Shown piece after piece: positions 1-5,171 of a stretch of 11,438 nucleotides of DNA. Below the pieces are notes generated by a model. The model did no database searches, had not been told where the DNA came from, and was given only the letters and a program-made list of their open reading frames with translations. The DNA comes from Deltaproteobacteria bacterium (GTDB taxonomy: Bacteria > Desulfobacterota > DSM-4660 > Desulfatiglandales > HGW-15): positions 1-11,438 of the forward strand of contig JAFGIC010000476.1 in NCBI GenBank assembly GCA_016929815.1, written 5' to 3'. Position 1 is the first letter of the stretch, and each line of letters opens with the position of its first letter. The position numbers and the translations under genes are program-made.

Positions 1-110
1 ATTTCATTATTTTTCAATGGCCTTTCCCCATCCATCAACACATCTTCAATGAGGGATTAATCGATTGGTTTTAAGAGTAACAGAAATAAAGGAATCATAT
101 CAATCTATGT

Positions 111-118
111 AAAGGAGG
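111..118 (+). promoter_or_regulatory. Strong Shine-Dalgarno of the DUF2007 gene
   Basis: AAAGGAGG is fully complementary to the 16S rRNA 3' end and lies 7 bases before the ATG at 126, which fixes that start. No convincing sigma-70 promoter was found in the 110 bases upstream, so the gene may be read from a promoter outside the window or from a non-consensus one. Confidence 0.8.
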
Positions 119-125
119 CGTTCCA

Positions 126-455
126 ATGTATTGTCCGAAATGTAAAGCGGAATACCGGGATGGATTTTTTGAATGCGCGGACTGTCATGTGCCTCTAGTA
201 GAGAATCTGCCCCCGGAGGAGCCGGAACCGATGAAGGGGGAATATATCCCGGAGTTTGTGGGTCTGGAGGAGGTAATGACAAGCTTTGATATAGGCGAGA
301 TCTCAGTTGTCAGGTCCCTTCTTGATGATAATCAGATATCGTACCTTGTCCAGAATGAGAATTTTTCATCCTTTTACGGAAGCGTGCCAGCCAGGATCCT
401 GGTTCCAAAGGACAGGATGGATGAGGCAAGAGATCTTTTGCAGGATTTCTTATAA
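126..455 (+). CDS. Zinc-ribbon DUF2007 (putative signal-transducing) protein
   Basis: The 109-residue product starts with two CxxC pairs (C3/C6 and C17/C20), spaced as in a zinc ribbon. An acidic, proline-rich linker runs over about residues 24-50. Residues ~54-109 have the DUF2007 pattern: an alpha/beta domain with a helix following the phrase EISVVRSLLDD, a mid-domain SVPARILVPKDR strand and turn, and a C-terminal helix. DUF2007 (Pfam 'putative prokaryotic signal transducing protein') has no firmly established biochemical role. The gene leads three small same-strand genes, with 23 bp to the next. No signal peptide or membrane segment is visible, so a cytosolic protein is likely. The zinc ribbon is read directly from the cysteine spacing; the family call is from recognised sequence pattern. 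Confidence 0.8.
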   Translation: MYCPKCKAEYRDGFFECADCHVPLVENLPPEEPEPMKGEYIPEFVGLEEVMTSFDIGEISVVRSLLDDNQISYLVQNENFSSFYGSVPARILVPKDRMDEARDLLQDFL

Positions 456-478
456 ATGTAAAAAAGGGAGAAAACTGA

Positions 479-655
479 ATGGGTGATAAAAGCAATGGCG
501 TATTCGGCGGTGTTTACGGCATGGCATTCATAGGTGCGGCTATCTATTTTATCAAGAATGCGGGAGGTTTCTGGCTTGGGGTATGGGGTTTTTGCAAGGC
601 CCTTTTCTGGCCGGCTGTGCTGATGTACAAACTGCTGGAGTATATGAAATTGTAG
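479..655 (+). CDS. Small hydrophobic protein, 58 aa, unknown function
   Basis: This short frame reads MGDKSNGVFG at the start and ends LLEYMKL before TAG. It has a Shine-Dalgarno-like AAAAGGGAG about 10 bases before its ATG and fits neatly between two genes with gaps of 23 and 25 bp, which supports it being real. The product has a short polar N-terminus, then two hydrophobic, glycine/aromatic-rich segments (about residues 12-25 and 30-50) separated by KNAGG. This suggests a small inner-membrane protein with one or two membrane passages. I do not recognise the family. Its place between a zinc-ribbon protein and a ligand-binding-domain protein suggests co-transcription but no specific job. Confidence 0.65.
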   Translation: MGDKSNGVFGGVYGMAFIGAAIYFIKNAGGFWLGVWGFCKALFWPAVLMYKLLEYMKL

Positions 656-680
656 GTGTGTGCGTTAAAAAGGAGCTAAT

Positions 681-962
681 ATGGTCACATCAATTATTCT
701 CTTAAATGTTGAAAGGACCAAGATCAATGAGGCGGCTGAACAGCTTGCAGAGATGGAAGGGATTTCAGAGGCCTACTCTGTCAGCGGGAAATATGACATT
801 ATCGCTATCGCTCGTGTAAAATCGAATGATGATCTCGCGGATCTTGTCACCAACAAACTGCTTAAAATCAATTCAATCCTCAAAACTGAAACGATGCTTG
901 CTTTTCAGGCATACTCGCGCCATGACCTGGAATCGATGTTCAGTATCGGCATGATGAAATAG
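681..962 (+). CDS. Stand-alone Lrp/AsnC ligand-binding (RAM) domain protein
   Basis: The 93-residue product has the beta-alpha-beta-beta-alpha-beta pattern of the AsnC_trans_reg/RAM domain. A first strand (TSIILLNVE) is followed by a helix (INEAAEQLAEM), the typical GISEAYSVSGKYDIIAIARV strand pair, a second helix (DDLADLVTNKLL) and a closing strand (TETMLAF). There is no helix-turn-helix DNA-binding part, so it belongs with stand-alone RAM proteins. In this family the domain forms dimers or octamers and binds amino acids or similar small effectors at subunit interfaces. By itself it cannot bind DNA; a partner regulator or an enzyme-modulating role is possible. An AGGAG sequence 5 bases before the ATG supports the start. 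It is the last gene of the small left-hand cluster. Confidence 0.85.
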   Translation: MVTSIILLNVERTKINEAAEQLAEMEGISEAYSVSGKYDIIAIARVKSNDDLADLVTNKLLKINSILKTETMLAFQAYSRHDLESMFSIGMMK

Positions 963-970
963 GGCGCTGT

Positions 971-999
971 TCTGAACGAATATTAAGATTCGGTTCGGA
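971..999 (+). terminator. Stem-loop after the RAM-domain gene (no U tract)
   Basis: Bases 971-981 pair with 988-999, giving 11 pairs with one G-U pair and one bulged G (992), around a 6-base loop. It starts 8 bases after the TAG at 962. The arms are followed by GGGATGGCC, not a T run, so it is not a textbook intrinsic terminator. It could protect the 3' end of the transcript or mark a factor-dependent end. The pairing is seen directly; the function is inferred. Confidence 0.45.
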
Positions 1000-1097
1000 G
1001 GGATGGCCACAGGATGTGTATTATTTATTTATTAATATAACCGCCGGAGATTTTATATAACAAGGTAAACTGCCGATATACTCAGAAAATATCGCCA

Positions 1098-1126
1098 TTG
1101 ACAAAACCTGGGATAATAAATATTAT
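1098..1126 (+). promoter_or_regulatory. Sigma-70 promoter of the psd operon
   Basis: A perfect -35 box TTGACA (1098-1103) is followed by exactly 17 bases and then TATTAT (1121-1126), which matches the -10 consensus at five of six positions. Transcription would start near 1132-1134, leaving a leader of about 34 bases before the ATG at 1167. The TTG that could serve as an extended start for psd is part of this -35 box, which argues against using it as a start codon. Confidence 0.65.
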
Positions 1127-1166
1127 AAAAATCCATTATCAAAGTAATCGAAAAAATAATATAAAA

Positions 1167-1844
1167 ATGTCGCAATCAAAGGATTTTAATACCCGTATAG
1201 AAAATAGGCTGCCTGTGGCCAGGGAGGGGCTCCCGTTTATATTCACGGGGGCGGCAGTTACAATAATCATGTTTTCCCTTGGTCTTTCCATCCTTGGGAT
1301 TATTTTGGGGCTGATGACCCTTTTTACTTTATGGTTTTTCCGTGATCCGGACCGTAGCGGCAGCGCTGCATCTGATGCAGTGCTTTCTCCGGCAGATGGT
1401 ACAATTGTTCACATAGGCCGCATTGAGGACGGAGGAAATTACGGCATCAACGGTCCGGCGTTAAAGATAAGCATATTCATGTCAATTTTTAACGTACATG
1501 TTAACCGGATCCCTGTGAAGGGAAGGATATCAGGAATAAAGTATAATCCAGGCAGGTTTTTTTCTGCGAATCTTGACAAGGCATCCGAGCAGAATGAGAA
1601 CAACCGCGTTACCCTTGAGACGTGGAACGGCCACAGGGTGACCTTTGTGCAGATTGCAGGGTTGATTGCCAGGAGGATAGCGTGCTGGGTGAAAGAAAGT
1701 GACCCAGTTGATGCCGGGCAACGTTTCGGCATAATAAGATTCGGATCAAGGGTGGATATATATCTTCCTGACGGAAGCAGGATAGGGGTGAAGCTTAAAG
1801 AGCGGGTAAAGGCAGGTCAAACCGTAATGGGGTATTTGCCATGA
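1167..1844 (+). CDS. psd: Phosphatidylserine decarboxylase proenzyme
   Basis: Psd converts phosphatidylserine to phosphatidylethanolamine, the last step of that branch, at the inner membrane. From the ATG at 1167 the product has 225 residues, the short Psd type (about 200-230 residues) of many anaerobes. A membrane hairpin covers about residues 22-58, followed by the family motifs LSPADG (~73-78) and FNVHVNRIP (~108-116). Near the C-terminus FGS (Ser194) is the self-cleavage site, whose serine becomes the pyruvoyl cofactor. An in-frame TTG at 1098 would add 23 residues but lies in the -35 box of a good promoter. No clear Shine-Dalgarno precedes 1167, so the exact start remains less certain than the function. 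It overlaps pssA by 4 bp, which suggests coupled translation with the enzyme making its substrate. Confidence 0.92.
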   Translation: MSQSKDFNTRIENRLPVAREGLPFIFTGAAVTIIMFSLGLSILGIILGLMTLFTLWFFRDPDRSGSAASDAVLSPADGTIVHIGRIEDGGNYGINGPALKISIFMSIFNVHVNRIPVKGRISGIKYNPGRFFSANLDKASEQNENNRVTLETWNGHRVTFVQIAGLIARRIACWVKESDPVDAGQRFGIIRFGSRVDIYLPDGSRIGVKLKERVKAGQTVMGYLP

Positions 1845-2674
1845 AAATAAAACGCAAAAAGAATAAAAGACCCAGAGACATAGACAGAAAGGGTATTTAT
1901 ATACTCCCAAATCTGTTTACATCCGCGAGTCTTTTCAGCGGTTTTTATGCCATTATAGGATCCATTCAAATGGAATTTAAGGCCGCTGCCATCGCGATTA
2001 TCGTTTCAGCCGTTTTTGATTGCCTCGACGGCAGGATTGCCAGGTTTACAAAGACCACCAGTCATTTCGGGACTGAATACGACTCTCTTTCAGACCTTGT
2101 TGCATTTGGTGTTGCCCCGGCTGTCCTAGCCTTTATGTGGGCGCTGAGCCCATTCGGCCGCCTCGGATGGCTGGCGGCATGTCTTTATGTGATATGCGGC
2201 GCTCTGCGACTTGCCAGGTTCAACGTGGAAAAAACCTCCGGCGACAGCGCTTATTTCAAGGGGCTGCCTATCCCGGCGGCTGCCATATGCATATCTTCCA
2301 TGGTGCTTTTCGCAGGTGATGTCGGTATTTTTTCACAGATAAAGGATAAATTGATAATTTTCATGATCTATTTTTTGTCCTTTCTTATGGTAAGCTCCTT
2401 ACACTATTTTAGCTTCAAGGAGTTTAATATAAGAAACCAGAAGCCCTTTAACGTATTTGTCGCTATAATTTTAATATGCATTGTCATCGCGTATAAACCC
2501 AGTGTTTTACTGTTCTTGTTTTTTATTCCTTATGTATTTTCCGGCCCTATTATCTCAATATACCATTTTCATAAGAAGCAGTTTAAGGCAAAGGGCACTG
2601 CTGATGCAGTTCTCCAGGGCGCCTGTGATGAGGCCAAGATGCAAGATTCAACCGATCAGGAGAACGTCAGGTGA
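1841..2674 (+). CDS. pssA: CDP-diacylglycerol-serine O-phosphatidyltransferase
   Basis: PssA joins CDP-diacylglycerol and L-serine to give phosphatidylserine and CMP in the inner membrane. The CDP-alcohol phosphatidyltransferase signature DGx2ARx8Gx3Dx3D is complete: D63, G64, A67, R68, G77, D81, D85. These residues bind the metal and the CDP moiety. The 277-residue chain starts with a very basic stretch (KIKRKKNKRPR) and then IYILPNLFTSASLFSG, typical of the PssA subfamily. Several hydrophobic membrane helices follow, with clear ones near residues 25-45, 88-120, 140-165, 175-190 and 205-240. The last ~35 residues form a hydrophilic tail. The start codon overlaps the psd stop (ATGA), so the two enzymes of phosphatidylethanolamine synthesis are translated from one message. 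Confidence 0.95.
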   Translation: MKIKRKKNKRPRDIDRKGIYILPNLFTSASLFSGFYAIIGSIQMEFKAAAIAIIVSAVFDCLDGRIARFTKTTSHFGTEYDSLSDLVAFGVAPAVLAFMWALSPFGRLGWLAACLYVICGALRLARFNVEKTSGDSAYFKGLPIPAAAICISSMVLFAGDVGIFSQIKDKLIIFMIYFLSFLMVSSLHYFSFKEFNIRNQKPFNVFVAIILICIVIAYKPSVLLFLFFIPYVFSGPIISIYHFHKKQFKAKGTADAVLQGACDEAKMQDSTDQENVR

Positions 2675-2680
2675 TGCCCG

Positions 2681-3238
2681 ATGAAGATAACGGGCGGCAG
2701 CTCAAGAGGGAAGTCTCTCGTATCCCTTAATGGGATGGAAATAAGGCCGACTTCAAGCAAGGTCAGGGAGGCAATATTTAATATCCTGGGCCAGGACCTG
2801 ACGGGCTTTAAGGTGCTTGACCTCTTTGCAGGCACGGGGATACTGGGCATAGAAGCCATGAGCAGGGGGGCTGAAGCAGCGGTTTTCATAGACAAATCAG
2901 ATAAATCCATAAAGACCATAGTTAAAAACCTTTCATTATGCGGATATGGCGGTTTGTGCAGGGTTTTAAAAAGGGATTTAACCAAAAGACCGGCATTTGA
3001 ATCCCTGGAGAAAAAGGGGGCGATTGATCTTGTATTTATTGATCCGCCCTACAGGAAAGAGTTTATTCCTCCTGTCCTTATGATGCTTTCAGGCTGCGGC
3101 GTACTGTCGGAACAGGCCTTTGTGGTAACAGAGTCATCAAAAAATGACACTCTGCCGGAAAGCGCCGGGGAAATAATTCTGTGCGACAGCAGGATCTACG
3201 GAGAAACAAGGATAGATATCTTTAGAAAAGGGTATTGA
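2681..3238 (+). CDS. rsmD: 16S rRNA (guanine(966)-N(2))-methyltransferase
   Basis: RsmD uses S-adenosylmethionine to methylate N2 of G966 in 16S rRNA on the small ribosomal subunit. The 185-residue product shows the RsmD N-terminus (MKITGGSSRGKSL), then RPTSSKVREAIFNIL (22-36). The class I methyltransferase motif I is DLFAGTG (47-53) and the catalytic N6/N2-type motif is DPPY (121-124). The size fits the family (about 180-200 residues). It begins 6 bp after pssA and ends 1 bp before coaD. The rsmD-coaD pair is common across bacteria, which strengthens both calls. Confidence 0.95.
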   Translation: MKITGGSSRGKSLVSLNGMEIRPTSSKVREAIFNILGQDLTGFKVLDLFAGTGILGIEAMSRGAEAAVFIDKSDKSIKTIVKNLSLCGYGGLCRVLKRDLTKRPAFESLEKKGAIDLVFIDPPYRKEFIPPVLMMLSGCGVLSEQAFVVTESSKNDTLPESAGEIILCDSRIYGETRIDIFRKGY

Positions 3239-3239
3239 T

Positions 3240-3734
3240 ATGAGTCAGACCATTGCAATTTATCCGGGGACCTTTGACCCCCTGACCAACGGCCACCTGA
3301 GCATACTGAACAGATCCCTTAAGATTTTCGACAAGGTTATTATCGCTATACTTATCAACCCGAAGAAGAACCCGCTTTTCTCCCTTGAAGAAAGGATAGA
3401 AATGATAAAACAGGTCCTGGGTAATAAGGAAAATATAGAGGTGGATTCCTTCAATGGGTTGCTTGTTGATTATGCGGTCCGGAAGGGGGCAAACGTGATC
3501 GTGAGGGGATTGAGGGCGCTCTCGGATTTTGAGTTTGAATTTCAGCTGGCGCTTATGAACAGGAAGCTCAACAGGGCTGTCCAATCGGTGTTCCTGATGA
3601 CGGATTACAAATGGTTTTATACAAGTTCCACCATAATAAAGGAGGCAGCAAGCCTTAATGGGAATATATCCGGGCTTGTGCCACCCATTGTCTGTGAAAA
3701 ACTGAAAGAAAAATACGGTTATAAAAAAGCTTGA
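3240..3734 (+). CDS. coaD: Phosphopantetheine adenylyltransferase (PPAT)
   Basis: CoaD transfers AMP from ATP to 4'-phosphopantetheine to form dephospho-CoA, the penultimate step of CoA synthesis in the cytosol. The 164-residue product has the nucleotidyltransferase start YPGTFDPLTNGHL with the T/HxGH motif at T16-H19. It also has VRGLR (88-92), and near the C-terminus YTSSTIIKE (127-135), the equivalent of the usual ISSTxVKE motif that closes over ATP. Length and motif order are normal for bacterial CoaD. The ATG lies one base after the rsmD stop, so translation is probably coupled. The same region read on the other strand gives a 175-residue open frame that I take as a shadow. Confidence 0.96.
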   Translation: MSQTIAIYPGTFDPLTNGHLSILNRSLKIFDKVIIAILINPKKNPLFSLEERIEMIKQVLGNKENIEVDSFNGLLVDYAVRKGANVIVRGLRALSDFEFEFQLALMNRKLNRAVQSVFLMTDYKWFYTSSTIIKEAASLNGNISGLVPPIVCEKLKEKYGYKKA

Positions 3735-3759
3735 CACCATAAAGGTCATAATTCATCAT
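3731..3759 (+). promoter_or_regulatory. Possible ihfA promoter overlapping the coaD stop
   Basis: A perfect TTGACA (3731-3736) includes the TGA stop codon of coaD. After 17 bases comes CATCAT (3754-3759), a weak -10 box with four of six matches that keeps the important second A and last T. It would give ihfA its own transcript with a leader of about 65 bases. A second weaker option is TTGATT (3784-3789) with TATAAA (3808-3813), but its start site would fall close to or inside the Shine-Dalgarno. Confidence 0.35.
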
Positions 3760-3830
3760 CTTTAAATATAAGGCAATTTTTATTTGATTTAGGTTCTGCT
3801 CCAGGTATATAAACAAAGAGGAGAAGAGAG

Positions 3831-4112
3831 ATGGCTTTAACGAAAGAGATAATGATAAATGATGTCTATAATGATGTGGGACTCAGCAAGACCAAATCGC
3901 GCTCGGCTGTGGAGAACCTCTTTGAGATTATCAAGGGGACCCTTATAAAAGAGGAAGATGTTCTCATCAGCGGTTTCGGTAAGTTCCTGGTAAGAAATAA
4001 AAAGGAAAGAAGAGGACGAAATCCTCAAACGACTGAAGACCTTCAATTAAGGGCAAGAAAGGTGGTTGTTTTTAAGACATCCAGTATTATCAGAAAGAAT
4101 ATCAATACATGA
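3831..4112 (+). CDS. ihfA: Integration host factor alpha-like DNA-bending protein
   Basis: This 93-residue HU/IHF-family protein dimerises, binds the minor groove and bends DNA. The N-terminal helical part (residues 1-45) is followed by ISGFGKFLVR and the DNA-binding arm RRGRNPQTTEDLQLRARKVVVF. The intercalating proline falls at position 65, the same number as Pro65 of Escherichia coli IHF-alpha. RGRNP with a long arm and ARKVVVF fits IHF-alpha better than HU, which has GRNPxTG but shorter basic flanks. The usual NPxTGE is NPQTTE here, a change from glycine to threonine at the arm tip. GAGGAG about 7 bases before the ATG is a good Shine-Dalgarno. A beta subunit is not in the window, so a homodimer cannot be excluded. 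Confidence 0.85.
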   Translation: MALTKEIMINDVYNDVGLSKTKSRSAVENLFEIIKGTLIKEEDVLISGFGKFLVRNKKERRGRNPQTTEDLQLRARKVVVFKTSSIIRKNINT

Positions 4113-4113
4113 T

Positions 4114-4863
4114 TCAGAGCCTTAGAATAAATGCATCTGAAAATCCCATATTCTCCAATCTCATTTTAAACTCTTCCGCCCTGATCAGTGTGGTTGACTT
4201 GGATACATGGACCCTGAAAAAAATCCGGTTTTCCTTGTCAATATATTCCATAATGTTGACATAATCAAAATTCGCCTTTAATTGTTCGGCAAGGATAAGT
4301 GCGCTGTTTTTATCTGTGAATGCGCCTACCTGTACGGTAAAGTCACCTGTTTCAAAGTCCGCAAGATCCAGGACCGGCGCGGAACCGTCCGGCAACTTAT
4401 CTGCCTCTTTGCCGAAGGCAATGACCTGTACATAAGCAAGACCCGCAACATCCATATCTATCTCCTTGGCGGCGCCATAGGAAAGATCAATGATCCTGTC
4501 TTTTACAAAAGGCCCCCGGTCATTGATGCGCACAATTGTTGATTCATTGTTTTCAAGGTTGATGACCTTGACATAGGTGCCGAGGGGAAGGGTCTTGTGG
4601 GCGGCAGTCTTTTTATACATGTCGTATATCTCGCCGCTGGCTGTGGGGCGGCCGTGGAAGTCTTCTCCGTACCATGACGCCTTTCCTGTCTCAATAAAAC
4701 CTAGAGAATCAGGCAAGGGATAATAGCGTTCCCCGTTGACGATATAATAGTCATCCGATGTCTTCGAAGACACGGGCCTTGATCCCTCCAGGTAGTAGTC
4801 TATGCCGGAGCAGGAGGTCATAATAAGGGAAATAATAAATAAGAATAAAATGCGGTTTTTCAT
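4114..4863 (-). CDS. rlpA: RlpA-family septal-ring lipoprotein with SPOR domain
   Basis: The 249-residue product begins with a basic and hydrophobic signal (MKNRILFLFIISLIMTSC); Cys18 in MTSC is the likely lipidation site. Ser19 rather than Asp at +2 favours the outer membrane. Residues ~60-148 form the double-psi beta-barrel typical of RlpA: GKASWYGEDFHGRPTASGE, then AAHKTLPLGT with His89, and IVRINDRGPF with Asp115, matching the catalytic His/Asp of lytic RlpA enzymes. Residues ~173-249 form a SPOR domain (FTVQVGAFTDKNSA... DAFILRL) that binds peptidoglycan strands stripped of stem peptides, as found at the septum. In Pseudomonas aeruginosa RlpA is a lytic transglycosylase; activity here is inferred from the kept residues. 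No strong Shine-Dalgarno is visible. The gene converges on ihfA with one base between the stops. Confidence 0.92.
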   Translation of the reverse strand: MKNRILFLFIISLIMTSCSGIDYYLEGSRPVSSKTSDDYYIVNGERYYPLPDSLGFIETGKASWYGEDFHGRPTASGEIYDMYKKTAAHKTLPLGTYVKVINLENNESTIVRINDRGPFVKDRIIDLSYGAAKEIDMDVAGLAYVQVIAFGKEADKLPDGSAPVLDLADFETGDFTVQVGAFTDKNSALILAEQLKANFDYVNIMEYIDKENRIFFRVHVSKSTTLIRAEEFKMRLENMGFSDAFILRL

Positions 4864-4924
4864 CTGTTCTGGCTGTAATTATTTTCGGCTATAGGATTTT
4901 TTCACTTGATTATTTTTTATAAGA

Positions 4925-4953
4925 AATAAACACAAGCTTGTGAAGGTTGTCAA
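4925..4953 (-). promoter_or_regulatory. Likely rlpA promoter with palindromic spacer
   Basis: On the minus strand a perfect TTGACA (4948-4953) is followed by 17 bases and TTTATT (4925-4930), four of six matches to the -10 consensus. The start site would be near 4918, giving a leader of about 55 bases to the rlpA ATG at 4863. The 17-base spacer contains the perfect palindrome CACAAGCTTGTG (4931-4942). Confidence 0.5.
4931..4942. promoter_or_regulatory. 12-bp perfect palindrome, candidate operator
   Basis: CACAAGCTTGTG reads the same on both strands. It sits directly next to the putative -10 box and inside the promoter spacer of rlpA, a position where a bound repressor or a spacer-reshaping activator would act. 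The symmetry is exact but stops at 12 bp, and no second copy was noticed elsewhere in the window. Confidence 0.4.
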
Positions 4954-5171
4954 TAAATTATATTACTTAGCTCTTTTAAATTTTTTTAAAATGTATTAAA
5001 AATGATTAAAAGAGTGATCAGGCTATTGATGTTTTTGTATTGTCGCGTCGCGGATTTTGCCGTATTTTAGAATTAAGATCGGCAATGTCCGGTTAGGCGC
5101 TTTGCAGAATATCAGACATCCTTTGAGACGGAACATTGATTAGAGAGACATCACATAAAATCAGACTGGAC

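Larger units (their letters stand above)
4864..5171. other. AT-rich divergent intergenic region
   Basis: About 300 bases separate the divergent rlpA and DUF1538 genes. The left half is strongly AT-rich and holds the likely rlpA promoter (4925-4953, minus strand) with a 12-bp palindrome in its spacer. To the right, a weak plus-strand promoter candidate is TTGTCG (5040-5045), 17 bases, TATTTT (5063-5068), four of six matches in each box. Six-base arms TTGCCG (5057-5062) and CGGCAA (5080-5085) face each other over 17 bases and may be chance. I see no small gene or RNA here. Confidence 0.5.

Noticed and set aside
1..110. Upstream promoter or gene fragment at the left edge
   Set aside because: No hexamer pair at acceptable spacing and no coding frame that continues from the left edge with recognisable sequence could be found.
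1098..1166. 23-residue N-terminal extension of Psd from a TTG start
   Set aside because: The TTG is part of a near-consensus promoter's -35 box, no Shine-Dalgarno precedes it, and the added residues are not typical of Psd.
3222..3749. 175-residue open frame on the minus strand opposite coaD
   Set aside because: It lies wholly over the well-supported coaD, has no Shine-Dalgarno, and its translation shows no recognisable domain; long antisense frames are expected here from codon composition.
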